The position numbers were made by a program, and so were the translations under genes. Shown piece by piece: positions 17,956 to 27,428 of a stretch of DNA of 61,355 bases (position 1 is its first letter; each line of letters opens with the position of its first letter). The notes beneath the pieces are model-generated. The model was not told where the DNA came from, did not search any database, and saw nothing but the letters and a program-made list of their open reading frames with translations. Source of the DNA: an uncultured Roseburia sp. (lineage in GTDB: Bacteria > Bacillota > Clostridia > Lachnospirales > Lachnospiraceae); contig CANONN010000017.1 of assembly GCA_947567625.1 (NCBI GenBank), forward strand, positions 1 to 61,355, read 5' to 3'.

Positions 17956-18852
17956 ATGAAGGCGACATGGGATACATTTTGGGAAAAAGCATCCATATAT
18001 ATGCATCTGCCGAAAATGACTACGACGGATTTGGTGGAGATTGCGATCATTGCGATTCTGCTGTACTACATGTTTGTCTGGATTCGCAATACCAGAGCGT
18101 GGATGCTGCTCAAGGGCCTGCTTGTGATACTGATCTTTGTGGGGATCGCCGCACTGTTTCAGATGAATACGGTGATTTGGATTGCCCGCAATACGTTCAG
18201 TGTTGCGATTATCGCGCTGGTGGTGATTTTTCAGCCGGAAATGCGCAAAGCGTTGGAAAATCTCGGAAGCAAAAATTTTATTTCGACTATATTTTCTTTT
18301 GATTTCAGCAAAAACGTACCCAAGAAATTTTCTGACCGCACTGTCGATGAGCTGGTGAAAGCCTGCTATGAGATGGGGAAAGTAAAGACGGGTGCGTTGA
18401 TTGTGGTGGAAAAGGATATTTTGTTGACAGAGTACGAGGGCACCGGTATCGCGGTGGATGGTATTGTGACAAGCCAGCTTTTGATCAATATTTTTGAAAA
18501 AAATACACCGCTGCACGACGGTGCGATCATTGTGCGCGGGGATCGTGTGGTGGCTGCGACCTGTTATCTGCCACTGACCGACTCCAAGGTTCTCAGCAAA
18601 GAGCTTGGGACCAGGCACCGCGCTGCGGTAGGCATCTGTGAGATCAGCGATTCTCTTACCATCGTGGTCTCCGAGGAGACCGGGCACGTTTCGATTGCTA
18701 TGGGCGGCGAGCTGTACCGCAGCGTGCAGCCTGATTTTCTGCGAAGAAAATTGCACTCCTTACAGAAGCGGGAGCAGGAGGCGACTAAGATAGAATTGTT
18801 GAGAAGGAGGCTGAAAGATGTTAAAAAAGATCGGGAAAAAGCTAATAAATAA
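17956..18852 (+). CDS. cdaA: CdaA, membrane diadenylate cyclase
   Basis: It makes cyclic di-AMP from two ATP, controlling osmolyte and wall homeostasis. In the 298 residues, N-terminal hydrophobic helices (~25-90) are followed by the DisA_N (DAC) domain with the DGA motif (LHDGAIIVRG, ~188-190) and the RHR motif (GTRHRAAVG, ~220-222). A conserved serine-rich C-terminal segment and a basic tail follow. Its 3' end overlaps the start of cdaR by 35 bases, indicating coupled translation. Order cdaA-cdaR-glmM is the standard Firmicutes arrangement. Confidence 0.97.
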   Translation: MKATWDTFWEKASIYMHLPKMTTTDLVEIAIIAILLYYMFVWIRNTRAWMLLKGLLVILIFVGIAALFQMNTVIWIARNTFSVAIIALVVIFQPEMRKALENLGSKNFISTIFSFDFSKNVPKKFSDRTVDELVKACYEMGKVKTGALIVVEKDILLTEYEGTGIAVDGIVTSQLLINIFEKNTPLHDGAIIVRGDRVVAATCYLPLTDSKVLSKELGTRHRAAVGICEISDSLTIVVSEETGHVSIAMGGELYRSVQPDFLRRKLHSLQKREQEATKIELLRRRLKDVKKDREKANK

Positions 18853-20314
18853 TTTTAGCCTCAAGATCATAGCCGCCCTGTCAGCGATTATCCTGTGGAT
18901 TGTCGTGGTAAACATCGATGATCCGATCAAAACACTGCCTTATACGACCAGTGTGACGCTGCTCCACACGGATTATATTACGTCGCAGGATAAGTATTTT
19001 GAGGTACTTAACGCCAACAATACGGTTTCGTTTACCGTATCGGCAAAGCGCAGTGTGCTCGAGCGCATTGTCAACACCGATTTTTCCGCCACCGCGGATA
19101 TGGAGAAGATTGCTTACGATGAAAAGACGGGCGGGTACCGCGTGCCGATCACGGTATCCTCTACCAAATATAGCTCTACACAGGTGACGATATCCGTCAA
19201 GGAGTCTTATATGGATGTCTCGCTGGAAGATTTGGGCAGGACGCAGAAAAAGATTACCGCAGATGTCAAAGGTACCGTAGCGGACGGATGCGCGGTGGGT
19301 AACGTGGCCGTAGTGGGGTCCAATCTGTTGAAAATTTCAGGCCCTTATTCGATCGTCAGCCAGATTGATACGGCAAAAGGGACGGTCAATGTCGAGGGAA
19401 TGTCCTCCGATGTGACCGACAGTGTCGTACCGGTTTTGTACGATGCGGAGGGCAACGTTGTGGACACGACCAAGCTTACGCTCAGCATGAATACGGTGAC
19501 GATAGAGGCGCAGATTTTAAATACCAAGGATGTCGCGGTGGAACTGAAAACGTCCGGGAACGTGGCGGACGGGTATATTATGACCGGACTGCATTTTGTG
19601 CCGGACACGGTGCGCATCAAAGGAGAGGCGGCGGATCTCAATCCGATCAACAAGATCACGATACCCGCTGAAGTGCTTGACCTTACGGAGGCGTCCAGCG
19701 ATATCGATACCACCATTGATATTTCTGCCTATCTGCCCCAGGGAGTCTCCCTGGTGTTGAATTCGGACGCTATTGTCAATGTCGTGGTAGACATTGAGCC
19801 GGTGGCGAAGCGGTCGTTTGAGATTCCGGTTTCACAGCTGACCGTAAACAATTTGAACCCTGAACACTCTCTGCATTATGGCGTCGAATTTATGTCGGTT
19901 GAAGTCGCCGGGCCGCAGAGTGTGATGCAGAATATGACGGCGGATAAGCTTGCCGGCGCCATTGATGTCGGCGGCGTGTCAGTCGGTGAACACAGCATCA
20001 CCGTACTGTTTGAGATTGCGGTCGAGGGAGTACAGCAGACGGCCGAGGTTCGCGTGCCGGTGATCATCAGTGACGGCAGCGTGCCTGATCATGTGCCGGG
20101 AGATATGCCGCAGCCGGGGGATGTGGGCGCGGCGGCCACCGAAAATCCCGAGAGCACACAGAGGCCGGAGCGAGATTCCCAGAAACCGGAGAGCAGCCAA
20201 AAACCGGAGCGGGATTCCCAGAAGCCGGGGAACAGCCAAAAGCCGGAGCGGGATTCCCAGAAACCGGAAAACAGCCAGAAGCCGGAGAACTCCCAGGAGA
20301 ATACGGGGGAGTAG
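18818..20314 (+). CDS. cdaR: CdaR/YbbR-domain regulator with a repetitive tail
   Basis: A membrane-anchored extracellular protein that modulates CdaA. The 498 residues start with a basic segment and one helix (FSLKIIAALSAIILWIVVV, ~13-31), then about four YbbR domains to ~420, and a low-complexity Pro/Gln/Lys tail (~440-498) built on SQKPERDSQKPE. That tail is an unusual addition; it resembles a wall-spanning or peptidoglycan-interacting linker (inference). The start overlaps cdaA and has AAGGAGG 7 bases before the ATG. Confidence 0.93.
   Translation: MLKKIGKKLINNFSLKIIAALSAIILWIVVVNIDDPIKTLPYTTSVTLLHTDYITSQDKYFEVLNANNTVSFTVSAKRSVLERIVNTDFSATADMEKIAYDEKTGGYRVPITVSSTKYSSTQVTISVKESYMDVSLEDLGRTQKKITADVKGTVADGCAVGNVAVVGSNLLKISGPYSIVSQIDTAKGTVNVEGMSSDVTDSVVPVLYDAEGNVVDTTKLTLSMNTVTIEAQILNTKDVAVELKTSGNVADGYIMTGLHFVPDTVRIKGEAADLNPINKITIPAEVLDLTEASSDIDTTIDISAYLPQGVSLVLNSDAIVNVVVDIEPVAKRSFEIPVSQLTVNNLNPEHSLHYGVEFMSVEVAGPQSVMQNMTADKLAGAIDVGGVSVGEHSITVLFEIAVEGVQQTAEVRVPVIISDGSVPDHVPGDMPQPGDVGAAATENPESTQRPERDSQKPESSQKPERDSQKPGNSQKPERDSQKPENSQKPENSQENTGE
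20155..20290 (+). repeat. 39-bp imperfect tandem repeats in the cdaR tail
   Basis: Three units of 13 codons encode QKPERDSQKPE plus two variable residues (SS, NS, NS), with partial units on both sides. The DNA differs by scattered synonymous changes, so the array is not newly expanded. It lies in the coding tail of cdaR. Confidence 0.8.
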
Positions 20315-20469
20315 GGCGCGGACGACAGAAAGATCGGCCGACGATTAGATGCGCAATCCAAGAAGAAGACGGGCGAAACGTGAAAATCAATAAATTAATT
20401 ATGATGTGAAAAACGCGTTCCTGAGGGATAGGCCGTAGGCGGGTTTTCACAGACAGAAAAGAGGAACAA

Positions 20470-21819
20470 ATGGCTAGAATGTTTGGTACGGACGGGGTTC
20501 GCGGAATTGCGGGCAGCGAGTTGTCCATCGAGCTTGCCACCAAGCTGGGTCAGGCAGGTGCATATGTGTTGACGAAAGAAAAAGATCATCAGCCGACGCT
20601 TATAGTCGGATGTGACACGAGAATCTCCGGCGGGATGCTTGCGAGCGCGCTGATGGCGGGGATTTGCTCGGTCGGGGCGAATGCGGTCTTTGTCGGCGTG
20701 ATGCCCACGCCTGCCATCGCGTATCTGACCAGAAAGCACGGCGTCGATGCCGGTGTTGTGATTTCCGCATCGCACAATCCGATGGAGTTTAACGGCATCA
20801 AATTTTTTAACGGAGACGGTTATAAGCTTTCCGATGAGATGGAGGACGAGATCGAGGCGTTGATCCACGACAATATGCGTGACGTGGTGATGCCTGTGGG
20901 AGCCGGCGTGGGCAGAATCGACTATCGGTTTGACCTGCGCGATGAGTATGTGGCCTTTATGGAGCAATGCGTGCCGATCGATCTGTCCGGTCTGAAGATC
21001 GTGGTGGATTGTGCCGAGGGCGCGGCGCATTATACATCGGTGGCGACCCTGCAAAATATGGGGGCGGAGCTGGTGGCACTGCACACGAATCCTGACGGAA
21101 CGAATATCAATGCCGGATGCGGCTCCACTCATATGGAGGAGCTGCGGGCTGCCGTGGTGCGCGAGAAAGCGGACGTCGGTCTTGCCTTTGACGGGGACGC
21201 GGACCGCATGCTGGCGGTCGACGAGCGCGGGACGTTGGTGGACGGCGATCAGATCATGGCGATCTGCGGCAATTACATGAAAGAGAACGGGACGCTGCGC
21301 AACAATACAATCGTCGTCACGGTCATGACCAATCTTGGCTTTTCCCTGATGGGAGAGCGAGAGGGGATTCATATCGAGAAGACCAAAGTGGGAGACCGCT
21401 ATGTGTTGGAGCATATGCGCGCCAACGATTATAATATTGGCGGGGAACAGTCCGGCCATGTCATTTTTTTGGATGACAATACGACGGGCGACGGGCTGTT
21501 GAGCGCGCTGCATCTGTTGGAAGTGATGGTGAAAAAGAAAAAGAGCCTGTCAGAGCTGGCTGCGATTATGGAGGTTTTGCCGCAAGCCCTGATAAACGCA
21601 CCGGTTCCAAACGAGAAAAAAGAACATTACATGGAATATCAAGAGATTGCGGACGCCATTGCGACGGTGGAGCAAAAGTTACAGGGAGAGGGGAGAGTAC
21701 TGATCCGTCCTTCGGGCACAGAGCCGTTGGTGCGCGTGATGATTGAGGGAAAAAATCAGAAGGTCATTGAAGAGGAAGCAAAAACCTTGGCAGAACTTAT
21801 TACAAAAACGATGTTATAA
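20470..21819 (+). CDS. glmM: GlmM, phosphoglucosamine mutase
   Basis: It converts glucosamine-6-phosphate to glucosamine-1-phosphate for UDP-GlcNAc, the precursor of peptidoglycan and other surface glycans. The 449 residues show the family start FGTDGVRGIAG, the active-site serine loop ISASHNPMEFNGIKFF (Ser ~101), the metal loop DGDADR (~240) and the phosphate-binding RPSGTEPLVRVM near the end. A 155-base gap after cdaR holds an imperfect gtgaaaa/ttttcac hairpin (20407-20451). GAGGAA precedes the ATG. Third member of the cdaA operon set. Confidence 0.97.
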   Translation: MARMFGTDGVRGIAGSELSIELATKLGQAGAYVLTKEKDHQPTLIVGCDTRISGGMLASALMAGICSVGANAVFVGVMPTPAIAYLTRKHGVDAGVVISASHNPMEFNGIKFFNGDGYKLSDEMEDEIEALIHDNMRDVVMPVGAGVGRIDYRFDLRDEYVAFMEQCVPIDLSGLKIVVDCAEGAAHYTSVATLQNMGAELVALHTNPDGTNINAGCGSTHMEELRAAVVREKADVGLAFDGDADRMLAVDERGTLVDGDQIMAICGNYMKENGTLRNNTIVVTVMTNLGFSLMGEREGIHIEKTKVGDRYVLEHMRANDYNIGGEQSGHVIFLDDNTTGDGLLSALHLLEVMVKKKKSLSELAAIMEVLPQALINAPVPNEKKEHYMEYQEIADAIATVEQKLQGEGRVLIRPSGTEPLVRVMIEGKNQKVIEEEAKTLAELITKTML

Positions 21820-21843
21820 AAAGGTATTTTGGAGGGAAACTAA

Positions 21844-22107
21844 ATGGTAAGTCAGAAAGTAACGATTAAGAATCCCACGGGCCTCCATATTAGGCCGGCA
21901 GGTATTTTGTGCCAGGAGGCCATGCATTTTAAAGCACATATCACGTTTCGTTATCGCGGAAATATTGCCAATGCAAAGAGTGTACTCAGCGTACTCGGCG
22001 CCTGCATTAAATCCGGGGATGAGATAGAGCTGGTCTGTGAGGGGGAAGATGAATCAGAAGCTTTGGAGACTCTTGTGAAAGCGATAGAAAACGGATTAGG
22101 GGATTAA
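21844..22107 (+). CDS. ptsH: HPr, phosphocarrier protein
   Basis: An 87-residue HPr. NPTGLHIRPAG gives the PEP-dependent phosphorylation site His15, and NAKSVLSVLG gives the regulatory Ser46. Both are present, so it can serve in sugar transport and, through Ser46 phosphorylation, in carbon catabolite control. It stands between glmM (24 bases) and rmlD (9 bases), away from any other phosphotransferase gene here, tying a carbon-status sensor to glycan-precursor genes by transcription. GGAGG lies 8-12 bases before the ATG. Confidence 0.93.
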   Translation: MVSQKVTIKNPTGLHIRPAGILCQEAMHFKAHITFRYRGNIANAKSVLSVLGACIKSGDEIELVCEGEDESEALETLVKAIENGLGD

Positions 22108-22116
22108 GGAGAGAAA

Positions 22117-22989
22117 ATGCATATGAGTAAGAAAATTTTGATTACAGGTGCCAACGGCCAGCTGGGACGTGCGCTGGGCAAAGAGTATGACGGGGAAGAC
22201 GTTTCTTTTATCAATACCGATGTGGTGGAGTCGCAGGGGATCAAAGCTATGGATATCACCGATATCGACAGTGTCCTCTCGGTGGTGCGGGACGTAAAAC
22301 CGGACGTCATCATCAATTGCGCCGCGCACACCAACGTGGATGCCTGTGAACAGCAGTGGGATTTGGCCTACAAGATCAATGCCATCGGCCCCCGCAATCT
22401 GAGCATTGCATCGCGCGAGACAGGGGCGAAACTGATGCATGTATCGACGGACTATGTGTTTGAGGGAAACGGGACAAGACCGTACACGGAGTTTGACGAA
22501 CCTCATCCGATCAGTTCCTACGGAAAGACAAAGTGGGAAGGCGAAAAGTTTGTAAAGGAATTTTGCGACAGACATTTTATTTTCCGCACGGCCTGGCTGT
22601 ACGGAGACGGCAAAAATTTTGTGAAAACGATGCTGGGGCTGGCAGAGAAATACGAGGAAGTCAGCGTAGTTATGGACCAGAAGGGCTCTCCCACCAGCGC
22701 GGCCGAGCTGGCGCGGGCGATTCACTATTTTGAAGATACCGACAATTACGGACTGTTTCATGCCACCTGTGAGGGAGATACCAACTGGGCGGATTTCACG
22801 GAGGAGATTTTTCGGCTGACCGGAAAGAAGACGCGCGTGAACCATGTGACAAGCGCGCAGTATAAGGAGATGAACCCCGCGTCGGCGGACCGCCCCGCGT
22901 ACTCCATTCTCGACAATTATATGATGCGGCTTACCAGTGATTACCGTATGGCCGATTGGCAGGAGGCGTTGCGAGAATATTTAGACTAA
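22117..22989 (+). CDS. rfbD: RmlD, dTDP-4-dehydrorhamnose reductase
   Basis: It catalyses the last step to dTDP-L-rhamnose (NADPH reduction of the 4-keto sugar). The 290-residue short-chain dehydrogenase-like protein has TGANGQLGRAL at the N-terminus, INCAAHTNVDACE, STDYVFEG and the catalytic Tyr-Lys in YGKTKWEGE. AAGGAG precedes the ATG; an internal ATG at 22123 is possible. It is separated from the other rml genes by one membrane protein gene. Confidence 0.95.
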   Translation: MHMSKKILITGANGQLGRALGKEYDGEDVSFINTDVVESQGIKAMDITDIDSVLSVVRDVKPDVIINCAAHTNVDACEQQWDLAYKINAIGPRNLSIASRETGAKLMHVSTDYVFEGNGTRPYTEFDEPHPISSYGKTKWEGEKFVKEFCDRHFIFRTAWLYGDGKNFVKTMLGLAEKYEEVSVVMDQKGSPTSAAELARAIHYFEDTDNYGLFHATCEGDTNWADFTEEIFRLTGKKTRVNHVTSAQYKEMNPASADRPAYSILDNYMMRLTSDYRMADWQEALREYLD

Positions 22990-23019
22990 GAGCGTTTTTA
23001 AATTGAGAGAATAGGTAAG

Positions 23020-24678
23020 ATGAATAACACAGTGATAAAAGATGGGAAAGATTTTGTCAAAAATCATGGCAGATTGTTGCTGCTGTCTGTGGTTGTTGCG
23101 GTACTCTGCTATGGTTTCCTTGTGTTTAGCGGGAATATCCGCATTGATACGGAGGAGTTGATCAACGAGCCGGGGACGACGCTGGGCTGGCTGAAAATCG
23201 GGCGCTATAGTCTGGTGCTTTTGAAACGGCTTTTGGGGCTTGGCACACATCACATTTTATGGAGTGCGCTGCTGTTTCTCCTTTTCTTTTCTGCCGGCGG
23301 TTTTTTTTTGGCTTTTCTTTTCTATCACGCGTCGGGGAAATCAGAAGATTATCCGTACTGGGTATTTATTCTGCTCTACGGTTCGTCCAATGTCTGGTGT
23401 TACCAGGTCTATTTCTCTTTGCAGCAGGCGGAGATGGCGCTGGCGATGCTGTTGCTTGCGGCGGCGGCGCTTTTGGCGATGAGGGCGTCATTTGAGGTCA
23501 GGGGCAGGGGGAATATACTGCGGTATGCAGTGGCGGCGCTTTTGGCGGTGATCGGTTTTGGCGCGTATCAGGCTTTGGTGGCTTACTATATTTCAATTTG
23601 CCTGGGTTACTTTTTGATATTTTTGTGGCGTGCGCAGATGCCGTGGCAGGAGACTTACGATGGCGGACGCAGGGAAGAGAGCAGACGTCTCTATGGCGGT
23701 ATCGCCAGGATTTTGACGCATTTTGTGTTATCCTATGGTTTCTATATGGCGATTGCGTACCGGTGGTTTATGTCCACCGGCGCATATCTCACCGGACAGA
23801 AAGGCTGGGGCAGGCTCTCGATGATCCAGTGTGTAAAAAATATCCTGCGAACAATCGAGCGGGTGGTATTGTGCCGCGGTGCGGAATATTTTTCTTTTTA
23901 CACGCTCGGCGTGTTGTTTTCGCTGTTGGCAGTGATCTGGCTGCTGCGCAGACAGTGGAGCGGGCAAAAGGCCAAATGTGTGTTGTTTGTGCTGGCGTGG
24001 ATTGCGATGCTGCTCACACCGTTTTTGATGACGGTTTATATGGGGGAGTTTATCGTGATCAGGGCGCAGTTTGCGCTGCCGGTTGCGGCGGCTTTCTTGG
24101 GCATGTACGGCATTGGCGTGCTGCGACGGGTGAGGCCGGGCACAAAAGGCATCTGGAAGACAAAGAGCGCCGGTGTTTTTGCCCGGCTTTTTCCCGGGAT
24201 AGCGGGGTTTTTGGTCCTGCTGACGATGGTTGTACAGACCGCCTATTGTATGCAGCTTTCCTACACGGATGATGTGCGCAATGAGCAGGATTTGGCCTTT
24301 GCGAAAGAGGTGGCGGAGCGGCTGCGTTTGCAATGCGGTGACGACTATGCGAAAAAAACGATTATTTTTGTGGGCAGAAAGATTCCTGCGCTGCGCCGGG
24401 GGTGTGCCCGTACGGAGATGTACGGATGGTCGTTTTTCGAGTGGGATTACAGCCCGGACAACCCGACGGGAGCCACGCACCGCATCCTGGGATACCTGCG
24501 CGCCGCTAAGATTGGAAACCCCGATACAGACAGTTTCCCGGAAGATGCGGACGAAGAGCAACGGGAAGAAGCAAGGCGGCTTGCAGGGCAGATGTCGGAT
24601 TTTCCGTCTAACGGCTGCATCATGGAGACAAAAGATTTTATTGTGGTGCGGCTTTCCGCAGAAGAGGGGGCAAGGTAA
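23020..24678 (+). CDS. GtrII-like membrane glucosyltransferase
   Basis: A 552-residue multi-span membrane protein with an N-terminal helix, an IDTEELI loop, and about ten further helices to ~residue 425, then a ~125-residue C-terminal extracytoplasmic domain. The IDTE motif and the GFGAYQALVAYYISICL segment match the GtrII-type family of lipid-linked glucosyl donors that add side-branch glucose to surface polysaccharide. It is embedded between rmlD and rmlB, so its product probably decorates the rhamnose-containing polymer. The catalytic residue cannot be assigned by eye. Confidence 0.72.
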   Translation: MNNTVIKDGKDFVKNHGRLLLLSVVVAVLCYGFLVFSGNIRIDTEELINEPGTTLGWLKIGRYSLVLLKRLLGLGTHHILWSALLFLLFFSAGGFFLAFLFYHASGKSEDYPYWVFILLYGSSNVWCYQVYFSLQQAEMALAMLLLAAAALLAMRASFEVRGRGNILRYAVAALLAVIGFGAYQALVAYYISICLGYFLIFLWRAQMPWQETYDGGRREESRRLYGGIARILTHFVLSYGFYMAIAYRWFMSTGAYLTGQKGWGRLSMIQCVKNILRTIERVVLCRGAEYFSFYTLGVLFSLLAVIWLLRRQWSGQKAKCVLFVLAWIAMLLTPFLMTVYMGEFIVIRAQFALPVAAAFLGMYGIGVLRRVRPGTKGIWKTKSAGVFARLFPGIAGFLVLLTMVVQTAYCMQLSYTDDVRNEQDLAFAKEVAERLRLQCGDDYAKKTIIFVGRKIPALRRGCARTEMYGWSFFEWDYSPDNPTGATHRILGYLRAAKIGNPDTDSFPEDADEEQREEARRLAGQMSDFPSNGCIMETKDFIVVRLSAEEGAR

Positions 24679-24686
24679 AACTTGTG

Positions 24687-24715
24687 TTGACAGGTAAAAT
24701 ATGGTAAGATAACAA
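24687..24715 (+). promoter_or_regulatory. Candidate promoter for rmlB-rmlA-rmlC
   Basis: A consensus TTGACA at 24687-24692 with a weak TAACAA at 24710-24715 (17-base spacer), 34 bases before the rmlB start. The -10 is poor, so strength is uncertain. Confidence 0.4.
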
Positions 24716-24749
24716 AGATTGATAGAATCAGGAAAGGTAGGATTAGAGT

Positions 24750-25832
24750 ATGAGGACTTATCTGGTTACAGGCGGAGCCGGTTTCATCGGTTCCAATTAT
24801 ATTCATTATATGTTCCGCAAGTATGGCGATGAGATCCGTATTATCAATGTGGATGCGCTGACCTATGCGGGAAATCTCGAGAATTTAAAGGGCGTTGAGG
24901 ACAGGCCCAATTACACGTTTGTCAAGGCAGATATCACGGACAAGGAGGCGATCGCCAAGATTTTCGCCGAGAACGATATCGACCGTGTCGTGCATTTTGC
25001 GGCGGAGAGCCATGTTGACCGCAGCATCAAGAGCCCGGAGGTTTTTGTGAAGACCAATGTGCTCGGCACTGCCGTGATGTTAAACTGTGCGAAGGATGCC
25101 TGGGAGCTGCCGGACGGCAGTTTTAAGGAGGGCAAAAAGTTCCTGCATGTCTCGACGGATGAGGTGTACGGCTCCCTCGAGGATGACGGTTCTTATTTTT
25201 ACGAGACTACGCCTTACGCGCCGCACAGCCCTTATTCCGCGTCCAAGGCTTCCTCGGACATGCTGGTGAAGGCGTATATTGACACCTATCATTTCCCGGC
25301 GAATATCACGAACTGCTCGAACAATTACGGCCCCTATCAGTTCCCGGAGAAGTTGATACCGCTTATTATCAACAACGCGCTGCAAGGGAAAAAGCTGCCG
25401 GTGTATGGGGACGGCAAAAATGTCCGCGACTGGCTCTATGTGGACGATCACGCGAAGGGCATCGACATGGTGCAGGAGCAGGGAAAAATCGGCGAGACTT
25501 ACAATATCGGCGGCCATAACGAGAAGCAGAATATTGAGATCATCAATATTATCTTAGAGACGCTGCTTGAGATGCTGCCGGATGATGACCCAAGGCGAAA
25601 GCTGGTGAGCAAAGACCTGATCACTTATGTGGAGGACCGCAAAGGCCACGACAGAAGATATGCGATTGCGCCTGACAAGATTAAGGCAGAGATCGGCTGG
25701 GAGCCGGAGACCATGTTCAAAGACGGTATCAAAAAGACGATCGCTTGGTTCTTTGAGCATGAGGACTGGATGAAAAATGTAACGAGCGGGGATTATCAGA
25801 AATATTACGAGGAAATGTATCAGGGAAAATAA
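24750..25832 (+). CDS. rfbB: RmlB, dTDP-glucose 4,6-dehydratase
   Basis: It makes dTDP-4-keto-6-deoxyglucose, the second step to dTDP-rhamnose. The 360 residues carry NAD-binding TGGAGFIGSNYIHYM, HFAAESHVDRS, STDEVYG and catalytic YSASKASSDMLVKAY, then NCSNNYGPYQFPEKLIP. Slightly longer than the ~340-350 typical length, with a C-terminal EDWMKNVTSGDYQKYYEEMY extension. GGAAAGG precedes the ATG. Confidence 0.97.
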   Translation: MRTYLVTGGAGFIGSNYIHYMFRKYGDEIRIINVDALTYAGNLENLKGVEDRPNYTFVKADITDKEAIAKIFAENDIDRVVHFAAESHVDRSIKSPEVFVKTNVLGTAVMLNCAKDAWELPDGSFKEGKKFLHVSTDEVYGSLEDDGSYFYETTPYAPHSPYSASKASSDMLVKAYIDTYHFPANITNCSNNYGPYQFPEKLIPLIINNALQGKKLPVYGDGKNVRDWLYVDDHAKGIDMVQEQGKIGETYNIGGHNEKQNIEIINIILETLLEMLPDDDPRRKLVSKDLITYVEDRKGHDRRYAIAPDKIKAEIGWEPETMFKDGIKKTIAWFFEHEDWMKNVTSGDYQKYYEEMYQGK

Positions 25833-25845
25833 CGACGACTTTTGG

Positions 25846-25883
25846 CAATAGAAAGTCCGCTTACCACGGGCTTTCTATTGTTT
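25846..25883 (+). terminator. Hairpin between rmlB and rmlA
   Basis: Arms caatagaaagtccg (25846-25859) and cgggctttctattg (25867-25880) pair with one G-U, followed by only ttt. This could be a weak terminator or attenuator lowering rmlA/rmlC expression, or an mRNA-processing site. Confidence 0.5.
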
Positions 25884-25916
25884 GCGTTAAAAAACAAAGA
25901 AACAGGAGGAACAGTG

Positions 25917-26795
25917 ATGAAAGGAATCATACTTGCCGGCGGGGCCGGCACCAGACTATATCCATTGACCAAGGCGATCTCGAAGCAGATCATGCCGGTT
26001 TACGACAAGCCGATGATCTATTACCCGCTTTCGACTTTGATGCTGGCCGGAATCCGCGAGGTGCTCATTATCTCCACGCCGCGGGATCTGCCGATCTTTG
26101 AGGAGCTGTTCGGCGATGGGGAGCAGCTTGGCATGAGCTTTTCTTACGCGGTTCAGGAAGAGCCCAGGGGGTTGGCGGACGCGTTTCTGATCGGCGAGCA
26201 GTTTATCGGCAGGGATGCCGCCGCACTGGTGCTCGGCGATAATATTTTCTATGGACAGAGTTTTTCAAGGGTGTTAAAATCCGCGGCCGACCGCACCCAG
26301 AGCCAGCCGGGGGCCACAATCTTCGGCTACTATGTCAAAGACCCCAAGGAGTACGGCGTCGTGGAATTTGACGGGGAGGGAAGGGCGCTCTCCATCGAAG
26401 AGAAACCCGAGAAGCCAAAGTCCAATTACGCGGTGCCCGGGCTTTACTTTTATGACAATGATGTTGTGGAGATCGCCAAGAATGTAAAACCGTCCGCGCG
26501 GGGCGAGATCGAGATTACTTCCGTAAACAACGAATATTTAAAACGCGGCACGCTTTGTGTCGAGACACTCGGGAGAGGCTTTGCCTGGCTTGACACCGGG
26601 AATCATGATATGCTTTTGGCTGCGGCCGATTTTGTGTCGGCGTTCCAGAAACGGCAGGGACTTTATATCTCCTGTATCGAGGAGATCGCGTATAAGCGCG
26701 GATTTATTGACAAGGAACAGCTGATTCGGCTGGCGCAGCCGCTGCTTAAGACGGAATACGGCAAGTATCTGTTGGATGTGGCCGAAGGTTTGTAG
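25917..26795 (+). CDS. rfbA: RmlA, glucose-1-phosphate thymidylyltransferase
   Basis: It makes dTDP-glucose, the first step of the rhamnose pathway. The 292 residues start [18 protein letters not shown] (nucleotidyl-transfer loop), then [38 protein letters not shown] and [14 protein letters not shown], all typical of RmlA. The ATG at 25917 was chosen over one at 25842 because AGGAGG lies 9-14 bases upstream and the family always begins with this loop. Confidence 0.97.
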   Translation: MKGIILAGGAGTRLYPLTKAISKQIMPVYDKPMIYYPLSTLMLAGIREVLIISTPRDLPIFEELFGDGEQLGMSFSYAVQEEPRGLADAFLIGEQFIGRDAAALVLGDNIFYGQSFSRVLKSAADRTQSQPGATIFGYYVKDPKEYGVVEFDGEGRALSIEEKPEKPKSNYAVPGLYFYDNDVVEIAKNVKPSARGEIEITSVNNEYLKRGTLCVETLGRGFAWLDTGNHDMLLAAADFVSAFQKRQGLYISCIEEIAYKRGFIDKEQLIRLAQPLLKTEYGKYLLDVAEGL

Positions 26796-26840
26796 GGAAT
26801 AGATTAGATATCAATAAAATATGCGTATGCGGAGGAAAGT

Positions 26841-27416
26841 ATGGGAAAGATAACAGTGACAGAAGATTGCAATGGCATTGCGGGACTGAAAGTGATCGAA
26901 CCGGCAGTGTTCGGAGACGAGCGCGGCTATTTTATGGAAACCTACAATTATCATGATTTTCAGGAGGCGGGAATCGACTGTACGTTTGTGCAGGATAACC
27001 AGTCGGCATCCAAAAAGGGAGTGCTCCGGGGACTTCATTTTCAGATTGATTACCCGCAGGACAAGCTGGTGCGCGTGGTAAACGGTGAGGTGTTTGACGT
27101 GGCGGTCGACCTGCGCGAGGGGTCAAAGACATTTGGCAAATGGTTTGGCGTTCGCTTATCCGCAGAGAATAAAAAGCAGTTTTTTGTTCCGAAGAATTTT
27201 GCCCACGGGTTTATTGTCCTGTCGGACTATGCAGAGTTTTGTTATAAGGTGACTGATTTCTACCATCCCAACGACGAGGGAGGTATTCTCTGGACGGACC
27301 CGGAGATCGGCGTCGAGTGGCCGATGCCGGAGGGAATGACCGAGGCGGACCTGATTTTGTCCGACAAGGACAGAGCTTTGGGCAGCTTCAAAGCGTACTG
27401 CACCAATAAAAAGTAA
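26841..27416 (+). CDS. rfbC: RmlC, dTDP-4-dehydrorhamnose 3,5-epimerase
   Basis: A 191-residue cupin epimerase. FGDERGYFMETYN, QDNQSASKKGVLRGLHFQ (catalytic His), GEVFDVAVDLREGS, FVPKNFAHGFIVLSDYAEFCYKVTDFY and WTDPEIGVEWP are all family hallmarks. It completes the set RmlA-B-C-D for dTDP-L-rhamnose in this locus. GGAGGAAAG precedes the ATG, and the Wzm-like permease starts 12 bases later. Confidence 0.96.
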   Translation: MGKITVTEDCNGIAGLKVIEPAVFGDERGYFMETYNYHDFQEAGIDCTFVQDNQSASKKGVLRGLHFQIDYPQDKLVRVVNGEVFDVAVDLREGSKTFGKWFGVRLSAENKKQFFVPKNFAHGFIVLSDYAEFCYKVTDFYHPNDEGGILWTDPEIGVEWPMPEGMTEADLILSDKDRALGSFKAYCTNKK

Positions 27417-27428
27417 GAGGAAACGGAC

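Noticed and set aside
20155-20314. CRISPR-like array
   Set aside because: The repeats are in frame, protein-coding and without unique spacers; the same holds for 61195-61355. No cas gene is present.
20395-21513. A 372-residue open frame antisense to glmM
   Set aside because: GlmM has all its family motifs; the reverse frame has no motif and only reflects codon bias.
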